DNA of 64,000 bases, from positions 204,831,501 through 204,895,500 of the forward strand of contig NC_134139.1 in assembly GCF_033958435.1 (NCBI RefSeq), in the 5' to 3' direction. The stretch's first letter is position 1; each line of letters starts with the position of its first letter. Below, piece by piece: positions 21,401-33,400 of the stretch. The DNA comes from Carettochelys insculpta. Taxonomy: Eukaryota; Chordata; Testudines; Carettochelyidae. Position numbers and translations under genes: made by a program. The notes under the pieces were generated by a model that made no database searches, had not been told where the DNA came from, and was given only the letters and a program-made list of their open reading frames with translations.

Positions 21401-24400
21401 AGCTCTTTATCAGAGAGCTGTCAAAAGCAAGGACAGCTCACTGGTTTGAGCATTGGCTTTGTAAACCCAGGGTTGAGAGTTGAATCCATTTAGGGGTCTG
21501 GGGCAAATAGGTTAAAAAAAATCTGTCAGGGATGGGGCTTGGTCCTGCCAAGAGGGCAGGGGACTGGACTCTATGACCTCGCAAGGTCCTTTCCAGTTCT
21601 ATGAGATGTGCATGTATACATTTGTACCTCTTGGTGCTTCATGTAAGTGGCAACTGGCACTAAACACTTTGTAATCTCTCCTGGGGATGATGGAAGACCA
21701 AAGGGCAGTACTGTCAATTGAAAATGGCAGCACAGCAACACAAAATGTATGAAACACCTGTGCCTTGGGCAAGTGAAAACAGAAAAATGTGCATCCTTCA
21801 ATATGAGGGTAGCGTACCAGTCTCCTGGATCTACGGAGGGGAAAATGGAGGACTGAGACATTCTGCAAAAATTTAACTTCTTGAGAGACTTGTTGAGGTG
21901 GTATAAGTCCAGAATGGGTCTGAGGTACCCCTTTGCTTTTGGTATTAGGAAACAGCAGCTGTACAACCCTCTCTCTTTCAAGTCTGGAGGGACCTCCTTT
22001 ATTGGCCATAGGCATGTGAGGTTCTTAACATCCAGACAATGGAGTTTCTCATGAGAAGAGTCTCTAAAGAGGACAGAGAAGGGGTGAAGTAGGGAGAGTC
22101 AGACATACACTGCAGGCTGTAGTCCAAATATTATGCTGAGCGCCCAATGGTCTGAGGTCTGCTGTGACTAGGCTGATTGGAAGGTGAGGAAATAGCAGGA
22201 TATGCATGTGTGTGTGCGTGCGCGCATGTGCGGAGGAGGGGCGAAGCATCCTGGAAAATGACTGAGATTCCATTCTTGGGTGCATCCTCAAAACGCCCAC
22301 TTCTAGCTTCCTTGGCCTCTGGAAGAATCACGCTTGGCAGAGGAACAGGAAGATGAAATCCTATAAATCTGTTTAAATCTTTTGGCTCTGTCCTTCTTGC
22401 GGAAGCTGGACACAGCATGGAAGTGGCTGCTGCTCTCAGGTGTCAAGAGATAGGCCCCTGGCTGGAGTAGGAGTCTGACCACACCAGTAACACCAAGCAG
22501 CTCCAGGATGGTCTTGAGGTCTGACATGGGCTCTTTGCCTGAGGCCTCTTTTTCTATGGCGAACTGTGAGCCAACATGCTGGGTATGGAAGTCACTCAAG
22601 AGGGATCTGAGGTAGGACGAAGCACAGCCTCGATGAGGAGGGCCCTCAAGCAGATATCCAGCTCCTTCTGAGCTTGAGAGAAAAAGTTGCATGTGGATCC
22701 TGCACTTACCCTTTTTGTGAGACTCCCACAAACACCTTAAGCAGTGCTTGGGGTCACTACTGGATATCTCTCAGCTGCCTGAGCAATAACGGGGAACAGA
22801 GCATGCGGCTCCAAGGGTAAATCCCAGCTGGGAATTTAACTCCTAAACTGTCACTCTAACACCTAACTTAAAGGTCTAACTAAGTACCTTTCAACTAACA
22901 ACAAAGGAGACAGGCCAACAGATGTAAGACCTGCTACTGCTCTTGCAACACAAAACAGGGCACTCAGACAGTCGTAGGCTGGAGCTGAATATGACAATTG
23001 GCTGTATCTAAAATACCAACCCATGAACATGGCATTCAGGAGGATGCTACAGTGAACCAATGAAAACTCCTAAGGCAAAAGCATCCAACTGTCCATGTGA
23101 GTGCACCCACATAGAATGGAATTGACCTGAGCAAGCACTTGATATTAGATATCAATGTTAGATGTTGATGCAGTTCCCAAGTTCCAGGTATGTTTGTTAG
23201 ACATGGCTCTTACATGATTGCTTTGTACATTTAGTGACTAAAACATCTAAACTTGTATCTAATGCCAGGCTAGACTCAGGGCTGTGAAACTTCCATTTCC
23301 ATCAAAAACGGTGGCAGAGAAGGGGAAAAGTGGTTATAAGTCCTTTGTCTGAAGGAGCTGTAGCTTCATGTGCCTGGTCATTTGACAAATGACTGAAAAC
23401 AAGGTCATCTGACAACTTAGCAAATTAAAAAGAGCCACTGGAAGAAAACATGTTCATGTCTATGTTTTGATACAAGGTTGTTTCTAAAATGTCTGACTGA
23501 TTTCTGGAATATTTTCCCATTGCATTCTTTCTTTTGTGCTGGTACTTGTCAATGTAGGACTATCCTCCCTAGGAAGAACCCTAAGAAGCTTATTTGGCTC
23601 AGTCCCCATGTGCATAGGAGTCTTGTAGCACATATACAGCAATTGTTGTAGCTGGAATTGCGTGTCATGGATCAACTTTCAGGTCTAGTGTAGAGCTGCC
23701 CTTAAATTAGGGAAAATTTTCACCCATATAACATCAATGGAGCTCCACTGGCACATATTTTTCTGAGACTATACACTATATTAATGAAACGGGTCCTGCA
23801 TTTCTGTTGTTTAGCCAAGAAAGGTGGTTGGTGTGGCTGAACGAGGGTAGCTACACAGGTGCAAAACCCTTCATACAGACAGCTTATGGATTATGTCCAG
23901 TTAAGAATAAGCAAACAAGAAAGGACAAAATAAGATTCTTCTGGCAAAGTGCTTAAGAGGACAAAAAGCAGAACGCTGTATCTCTTCCACAAACTCCACT
24001 TTAAACTTAAATCAACTGTTTCCATGAGTCCCTAGACACAAACAATGAAAGACTACTCCATGGAAATCCTACAGAATCACAGAAGTTAGATGTAGAAAAG
24101 ACCTGTAATGTCATCTAGTTCTTTGCCCAGCTGCTAGTGCATGACTATAACATTTACTTCTTTCATGTCTAGCTATTACCTGGCAAGAAGAGGTCTGTGG
24201 ATCATTTCACCATGCTGGAAGTTCCACATTTCCACTAAAGGATGAAACAACTGCACCTGAACAGCTGAAGCTCTGTGACAACACAAAAACAAAGATGCAT
24301 CCAACAGACTAAGTCTTTTCAGTTACAATATTTCATGTTGGCGTAACGCCTTTGTTTTCCATGGAGTTACTCACTGGCATCAGAGCAGTGTGAAACGTAG

Positions 24401-27400
24401 ATGAACACACCAACGAATGGGATTTGTCGGGGAATAGTCAAGACAACTTTTGTCAAGGGAAATCTCCACTAAACTAACTACTACTACTACTTAACTACCT
24501 AACCCTCGTACTCTGCATGGAGCATAGGTCATCTACAAGTCTCTTCCACTTCACTCTGTCTGGGGACAAAACTTCTAGCTGGCTCAAGGAGTACCTGAGT
24601 TGTAGTCCTTCAATCTTAGTAGATCTTCTCCACGTTGTCTGAGGTCTTCCTCTTTTGCGTTTTCCTTGCGGGTTCCACGTGAGAGCTGGATGGAGTATGC
24701 TGGAGGATGGTTTTCTGAGACTGTGGCCTGGCCATTCCCACTTTCTTCTCTTGATTTCAATGTCAACTGGTTCTTGTTGTGCTCTCTTCCTAAGCTCCTC
24801 ATTTGTGACAAAGCCTTGCCATTTGACGTGAAGGATGTACCTTAAGCACCTATTTATGCATGTCTGAAGTTTGTGATTTGAAGACTTTTTAGTACATCAG
24901 GTCTCTCATCCACACAAGAGCACTCTTCACATTTGTGTTGAAGAGCCACAGTTTCATCTTCACAGATATTACTTGTGAACTCCATAGGGGGTGGAGAGTC
25001 TTGAATGCAGCTTTTGGCTTTCCCTAGCCTGGCACTGATATTCTCATCTGTTCCTCCATCTCTGTCCATAATATTCCCCAAGTAAACTGCTCCACATCTT
25101 CCAGGTCATTCCCTCCCAGTGTGATGGTGGTGTTGTTGGATTGGTTGATCCTCATTGTCTTGCTCTTTCCCTTGTTAATGTTCAGTCCAGTCACTGAAGC
25201 ACTTTTGTCTAATGTTGTGACCTTTTCTTTCATGATTTCACTTTGGTGAAAAATGAGGGTAACATCATCAGCAAAATCAATGCCCTCTAGCTGTTTGAAA
25301 AGTGTCCATTGAATGTCTCGTTGATGGCCATCTGTTGTCCTGTTCATAATCCAGTCCATTGTGATCAAGAACAGGAATGGTAACAATAGGTACCTTTATT
25401 GCACTCCCAACAGTATATTGATGGATTCTGTCACGACACTATTGTGAATAACTTGGCATGTCAAGGGTTCATACGTTGCATGAATCAAGTTAATAATCAG
25501 AAATCTTTGAGGGGGTCAAAAAACAGAGAAAAGGCCGATCCAGGGTATAGAGTGTACTTGGAGTTTCAGAAGACAATTGACAAAGTCCCTCTTCAAAAAC
25601 TATTAAACACAGTAAGCAGTTGTGGGATAAAAGGGATGATCCTCTTGTGGATCAGTAACTGGTTACAAGACAATAAAGGAGAAGGAATAAAAAGCTAGTT
25701 TTGAGATAAATGGTGGGGAATTCCCCCAAAGATTTGTCCTGGGACTTGTGCTATTCAACATATTCGTAAATTGTCTGGAAAAATGTGTAAACAGCGAGAT
25801 GGTAAAATTTGCAGATGATCGCAATTACTCAAGATTACTACCTGTTTTAGACTTAACAGTTATAAAAGGGACCTCACAAAACTGGGTGACCAGGCCATGA
25901 AATTAATGTTCATAAATACATAGTGAAGCACATATTGGAAAACATAATTCTAGCTATATGTACAAAATGATGGTCTCTAAATTAGTTGTTATCACTCAAG
26001 AAAGATCTTGGAGTCACTGTGAATAGTTCTCTGAAAACATTGCTTGGTGTGGAGTGGCAGTCAAACAGAATCTTAAGGAATCATTAAGAAAGGGATAGAG
26101 GAAATTAATTATCATAATGTTGCTATATAAATTCACGGCATGCCCACATCATAAACCCTGCATACAGTTCTGGCCAACCCATCTCCAAAGAGGTATTAAA
26201 ATTGGAAAAGATACAGAGAAGGTCAACAAAAATGTTTGAGGGTATACAACAGCTTCCATAAGAGGAGAGGTAAAAAAGACTCAATTTTCAGCTTGGAAAA
26301 GAGATGACTAAGGCTGGGATATGAGAGAGCTATATAAAATCATGAATGGTCTGGAGAATGTTATTTAGTTCTTCACATACCACAAGAACAAGGGCTCATC
26401 CAATGAAATTAATAGGTGGCAGGTTTTAAAAAAACACGCAAAAGGCACTACACAGAGTTGACATGTGAAAGTTGTTGCTGGGGATGCTGCTAAGGCCAAA
26501 ACTATAATTGGTTTTAAAAAAAGAATTAGATAAGTTTGTGGAGAACAGGTCCATCAATGGATATGAGCCAATATGGTCAGGGATGCAACCCCATGCTCTG
26601 CAAGTGGATGATAGGATGGATCACTGGTAACGGTCATGTTCTCTTCATTCCCTCCTGGACATTGGGCACTATCAGAAGACAGGAGAGTGTGCCAGAGGAA
26701 TGGATATGGCCGCTCTGAAAATGAGGCATGATGGCTGTATTTTCAAAGCAGAAATACTTTTGAACAACGAAATTTAAACTAAGAACAGTATACTAACTAT
26801 AGTGGGATAATAATTTTATCTCACTCATTAGATGGACCTAATGCGTTAGTTACCTCTGTGGGGACCTTGGAACACTGAAGCATGCACGTGGAATATCATG
26901 AGAGGAAGGAGTGGGGAAAAAAAGAAAATTCACAATGAATTTTGCTCTTAATTTTTAAATGAATGCAGAATTTTAATGAGAAATGGTGGGACATTTCTAT
27001 AGAGGCTGCTATGAATGACTCATTATCTATATGTTTTAACATTTCTTATATGGAAGAGATATTTATCAATACTAGACCATATATGAAAACTCGATTTCTT
27101 CACACCACTGCATTATATATTAAAATTTCTTCTCGCCACCATGTTCTCCATATGCATGTACAGTAAACTCTCATATCCAGCAACCTGAGGATCGAGAGGT
27201 TGCCGGATATTCAAATACTCTGAATAATAGAGAAGTATACCTTGCAATGCATAACACTAAAGAAAACCAAGATTAGATATTAAGAAACAAACAAAAATAC
27301 ATGAAGAGTACTTTATTTACCAACAACAGTAGTACTGCACACTGTAAACTTACACTGCATTTGCTGTATTTATTTGCATTTATTTTCACTATATTGTACT

Positions 27401-30400
27401 TATGGAAAACATAACTAAAGTTTACTTAAAAACAACAAGAAGTCTTGTGGCACGTTACAGACTAATAGATACTTTAGCGCATAAACTTTCATGGGCAAAG
27501 ACCCACTTCGTCAGACGCAATCTAATTTACAAATGGCTAAAATGCCAGTTATTTGAGAGCTCTTAATGATAAAATGCCAATATGAAAGAGTTTAATGTAA
27601 ATATATGCACCCATATCAACTACGAAGGTTATGAGAAGACCATGTAGTATATCTCAGTCTGCAAAGGCTCTCAAAAATAATTTTTTGATCTTTAAACAAA
27701 ATTATTTTTGAGCCATGTTCCAATGTTTGGGTTTTTTTTTTTTTTTTAAATAGTGCATGGTGGGGGATTGAATCTGGGGCCACGTGCCACAAACAAGGTA
27801 GAGGAGGTTCTCCCTGAGTTCCTCTTCAAAAGGTCAGAAATTGCCATAAAAGACATCTTCTAATGATATGTCTATCAAAACTTTTGAATATTTACCTTCT
27901 GACTGCCAAGACTGTACATGGGAGTTAAATCCTGACGGCTTCCAGATGTCTGAAATGGTTCAAATAAAAGCATACAGTACATTCTGCAAAATGTTAAGCA
28001 CCTTAAGTAATAAGTGTGCCTTGCATGTACATAAAAGCAGGAATGATGGCCTTGCAGTTATAACACACACCTGGGAATCACAAGATTTAGGGTGAAATTC
28101 CGTCCCTGACAAAGTCTATGGCAGAACATCCACGGATTGGACTCAGGCTTTATCCCTGTGGGATTTTGGTCAAGTCAAAATCTCTGTCTCAGTTCTTTCA
28201 TGTGTTATAGAAAATATAATGCCTACAACTCAGGCAGGCATGTGGCTTAATTCATCAGTACAAGACTGTCAGACAAAAAGAGCTGTAAGCACAAAATACT
28301 TGATAACTGGATGAAAAACCTGAGTTTCAAAAAAAAGTAGTGTGTACAGAAGTACATTTTATGTGGCTATTTTAACACGGTCTGGATAGGTATGTGTGTT
28401 TGGCTCACTAGCCTATGTGATCAGGATATGGAAATTTAGGGGTTTTATCTCTGTTCAAGGATTCACACGCTGGCCTACTTCCCACTCCCAGCCACAATCA
28501 GGGGACCAGACATGAGTAGCTCATCATCTTATTCTCCCACAGTTTAGGACTCTGTGGCCGTGTTTACACTAGCCAAAAACTTCAAAACGGCCATGCAAAT
28601 GGCCGTTTCGAAGTTTACTAATGAAGCGCTGAAATACATATTCAGCGCCTCATTAGCATGCAGGTGGCCTTGGCACTTCAAAATTGACGCGGCTCACCAC
28701 CGCGCGGCTCGTCCAGACAGGGCTCCTTTTCAAAAGGACCCCACCTACTTCGAAGTCCCCTTATTCCTATCTGCTCATAGGAATAAGGGGACTTCAAAGT
28801 AGCCAGGGTCCTTTTGAAAAGGAGCCCCGTATGGATGAGCCGCGTCAATTTCGAAGTGCCGCGGACACCCGCATGCTAATGAGGCGCTGAATATGTATTT
28901 CAGCGCTTCATTAGTATACTTCAAAATGGTCACTTGCATGACTATTTCGAAGTTTTTGGCTAGTATACATGTAGCCTGTAAGTTGTATACTTTACTTTGC
29001 CCTTCTGCAGTAACTACATATACAACTGTGGCATACTTACTCGATTGACATTGGGAGAGCTGAGACTCCTCCTATTAAGTTTTCCTTTTCCCATTAACTG
29101 CTCTTTCACTGTAACCTCCTGTAGACCAGTCAAGACATCAGGACAAACACTTTAGAAGCATCTAAACCATGATCGAAGTGTAGCTTTGTACATACATGAA
29201 AATATTTCTATGCATTTCCAATAAATTGTGGGAAAAAAAAAAGTGGGCACGTTTGGTTCACTAGTAAATTGTTTGCTCAGTAGTATAGTTTGAATTTTAT
29301 AGGGCTGAGAAAGTCACCAAGCATCTGCAGCCGTGCATCTATGGGAGGATCACATCTCTAGTAGATGTGAACAGAGACGCCTTTTCCTAGCTGAGCTATT
29401 TTAGTACTTTAAAGTAATTATATTTGAGAGAGAACTTACTTCCAATACTTAAGAGTGCAGAGCACTTTATTGTTAATTTATAGGAGACAAGAACATGCTC
29501 AGATTTGTTTTACGTAACTTTATGTCTCTTGCTTGCATAATTTATACCCAGAAATACCATTTTCCATAAATGTGTTCCTCTCCTGTGTTTTTCCTGGTAA
29601 ACAGATCAAGTTACAATACTTACGATTAACCTAATCAATGTCTCACTTATCGATAGAAAAGGCTTGGTAAAGCCAATGCATAGTATGTACAAGATGACAC
29701 AAGGTTTGCTTATGACCTCAGAAAACTTGCTTTCTGGGTTTAATTCCAAAGACAACTCCACATATAACTATCTTTTTTGAAATACAATTCTGACAGTACA
29801 CAGCGAGTCTTAAGACACACAGAAAAACCCAGAATGGACAATGCCGCTGACATCACGCCTTCCTTCCTACCTGCACTGCATACAATTTAGAAGAAGTAAC
29901 TACGTGAAAGAGCTACTAGCATGCACTTGCTTCCTGGGATGTTTGTCACAGGACAGTACAAAGAACTGACGGGTGTACGGAAGTGGCCCACTTCTTCATT
30001 AAGTCATCGCATACTCTTATAAAAAAAAATATTTCCACCACAAAATAGGGCTCCCTCAGTCTATTTACTGATGTCAACCCAAGCATTGAAAAATAAAAAG
30101 ACACCTGGCGAAGGCGGTCCAGAGTGAGAATGTTCTCCACTGCCAGAACACTCCGCAGATACTTCTCAATGTAGGCTTCTGAGTCAGCCGAAGCTGCGTT
30201 TTCAGCATTAGCTGCCATCCTTGCTAGTGCTTCCCGCTCCTCAACTCCCTGAGCATCCTGGGAAGAAGGAAAGAAAGGCCGCCTTCTTTACAGTAAATAT
30301 TTCCCCAGTTAAAACCCCCTCCAAAATACAGCCACTCACCAATGAGCACACTTCTTCCCTGTTCAGACCAGAGGAAGGCTTCTTACCTCTAAATTAGGTA

Positions 30401-33400
30401 AGAAATTACAGTATTTCTGCCATACATGCAGGGATCCCACTGAATGACTTTTTTAGGAGTTCTGCAGAATAGAAATTGTATGGGTGCTTCTATGGTCGCT
30501 GCTGAGTCCAGCCCTTTAGCTGTAAATGTGGGTTGTAGCTCTTTCCTTGCCGGCAGAGTTTCATGAGGTGATACCACCATCAAGCAGTGTATATGCCATT
30601 CTTGGGTGAATTCTGCACCTCTGAGCAAGCACAGAATTAATGCCTCCCACAGATTTTTTTGCCCTGCAGAAAAACTGATTCTGAAGGGAGGAAAAAGGAA
30701 GCCACAAGAGGGGGCATGCTACTATTACACCCTTGGCTTGCCAGGCAATGATGTGGTGCCAGAAGAGAGGGCGGGGCTGGCTCACACGCTGCAACAGCCT
30801 GCTGGGGAGGGGGAAGGGGCAGAGACTGCCTTCCTCACAATGCTCTGACTGGGGGAGGAGAAACAGAGTAGCACCCCCCAGCACTGCTGGGGTGTGTGTG
30901 TCAGGCAGACTAGAAGTCAGAAAGGAGAGTTGGGGAGGACAACGAACTGCAGCTGGGACATAGGAGCTAGTGCAGTGGCCACACTGAGGGGAAGTGGGGG
31001 TGCAGGACACACGGGAACAGGACGAGGAGAGGAAAAGTGCAAGGCCACATGGAGACAGGAGGGAGTTGGGTGCACAGCCAAATGGGGACTGGAGCAGATG
31101 TGCCTCACTATATCAGAGAGGCTGTTGTCAGCCATGGTCTGCATGGAAAAAGCTCCCCAGTTCCCTAATCTCTCCTCCACAAAATACCTGTTTTGTGCTT
31201 CTCCCATCACACTCCACAACGAGGTTCACACTCAGACTCCTTCCCAGAAATTATTTTCCTCACCCTCAAGCTCTTCCATTACCCTGACCACCCCGCCCAC
31301 CCCACCCCTAAGCCTTAGCAACGCTTCTGAGGGGTACTGGAAATACATTTTTGAACTGTAGTTTAAATGAACTGTTTCTCAAAAGTTCTGTAGCAATATG
31401 CTTTGCAAGAAAGCTATTTGACAAAAAACATTTCCTGAAATCTTTTTAATTTCTAGTATTGTTACTTACTGACAGGTATGTTGAAATAAAATAACCAAAA
31501 TAACTTGAACTGGCATGATTTTGATAAGTAAAATATGCAGAATTTTAAAATATTGTGTGCAGAATTTCCCCAGGAATAAAATACCTGTTTTTCGAATTTT
31601 TGTAACACTAGAGTCCTCCATATTTGGGTCTTTGCCTGCTCCCTACTACATACTAAGTTATCACATAAAGAAAAAGAAAACTCAAGAAGCTGACGAAACA
31701 GAGCCTACTGCTTCAGAAGCCTGGGTGGCAGGTGTCTCTCTGCCATTGTGCTAACAGACATATAAGGGAAAACTGACTAAATGGGATAAACAATGCAGAT
31801 TGATGCAAAATGCACAATGTAGAAAAAAATAGTTTGCCTAATCTCTTTCTGGTCTAGGAATCTTCGTTATTACTTGTAGCAACAATGGCTAATGAATATT
31901 TAAAGAGATGTGCGACTTTAAAATATTGGCATCCCTTTGACGGTCTGAGGTATTTTCAATTCCTAAATATTCACCTCTGGAATATTAGAGACTATCTCAA
32001 AGGTCACTCCACAGCCAGGAATGGAGCTTCGATGAGACATTCTTCTCAGAAAGCTCTGGGCAAAACCCTAGAGAGGAAGAGGGAAAGGGGAAAAACAATT
32101 TGAGTTAACGGAAGCGTTTTAAAATAACATTTTCAGCAGATGCAAATTATGGTATAAGGCAAATTACAGAACAGACAAAACAAGCAGGCAGCATTCAAAG
32201 GATGCTAGCCCAAATAAAAACAAAACCAGTTACTTATTTTCATTACAGAAAGTGGTTTATCTTTCTACACAGCAAGATCTTTGATCTAGTAAACAAACTG
32301 GCTTGTTTTAGTGGGGTTTTTTCAGCATCCAGGGTGACTTTTCTTGAATATTGACGAGTATGGACATTAAATTCTTGACCAAAGGAATCGTTATGAGGAA
32401 TGATTTAAGAGGGCTAGATTATTGTTTATGCTGACTTGGCACCATGCAGGGTTAGGAACTGGACTGTTGAATTAATGCAGAGATGAGTCACTGAAAGATG
32501 CTGAGTCTGAACAGCCTGGAAAGGTTATATCATTGGGGATTAAAAAACCTAGCAAGAAGGCTGAATATTTTGTTTTGGCAAATGGTTAAAAACAGCGCTG
32601 ACTCAGCCTGCAGGAGCAGTCGGCATTGTTGAAGATTCAATGCAATCTTTATGATAAATGGAGCCTACAAATGATTTCTGTGAAATGGGCTCCCCATATC
32701 ATTCCAGAACATGGAAAATTTGCTTCTCGGTTTCCCTTCTGGGAATGACTTTGCCCCTAATCAGACACCGAGTAATGGGTCTCTCTTCCTTGGCCATGTG
32801 CCTTCTGGCCTCAGTTCAGTCTGCTCCAGTAGCGCAAAGAGAGCCACAGCTCAGCCTCCCTACCTTATCTCGTACTGTTGCTGGCATGGAAGCTAAATTT
32901 TGGGGCAGTGTTGAACAGAAGTCACCCTCCTCCCACCATCTGCATCATGTAGTGAAGATTTTCAGGGCTCACTCTCTGAATGGGACCATCTATTTGAGCT
33001 CCTGCCTTCCTTCTACTCCTCTCCCTCCCACTTCCCTCACAGCAAAACAGGCCAAATGCAGAAAATAAAAGGTCAAGAGTGACTCTGTCTGAAAAGACAC
33101 AGAATGCTGGCAGCACACCCTGAAGTGTCTCGGGCTACGTTTACACTAGGCAAAGTAAGTCAACTGCAGATAACGCAATTCTAGCTATGACAACTGTGTA
33201 GCTAGAATCAATGGATCTGCACTTAGCTTACCCTGGCCATCTTCAATGAAGAAAGTTGACAGAAGAGTTTCTCCTATTGACCTCCCTTACTCCGTGTGCC
33301 CTGCGAGGATTACAGGGGTCGACTGAGACCCCTAAGATGTTGATTTTGTGCATCCTTACCAGAGTCATGAAACTGAACCCTGGAAGATCAACGCTGAATG

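Larger units (their letters stand above)
20300..22750 (-). mobile_element. Decayed DIRS element with a SINE inside
   Basis: The minus strand carries an RT block at 21981-21610: [45 protein letters not shown] line up with the intact copy's RLILDLRGLNR, GDWFAALDLQDAYFHI, LPFGLSSAPRVFTK. A gag-like piece is at 22731-22303 ([29 protein letters not shown]). Terminal-repeat-like sequence (TTCTTAGGGAAGTTTTG; CATCTCGAAGACC) is at 20335-20640. Many stops. A tRNA SINE interrupts it at 21430-21610. Confidence 0.75.

Noticed and set aside
21430..21610. tRNA gene candidate
   Set aside because: A and B boxes are present but the head is followed by a SINE body, the cloverleaf is degraded, and a second copy exists at 35463: a SINE, not a tRNA gene.
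32658..33068. 136-codon plus-strand frame ([16 protein letters not shown]..)
   Set aside because: Within a KIF13B intron, no known family, no splice or promoter context, composition like surrounding intron.
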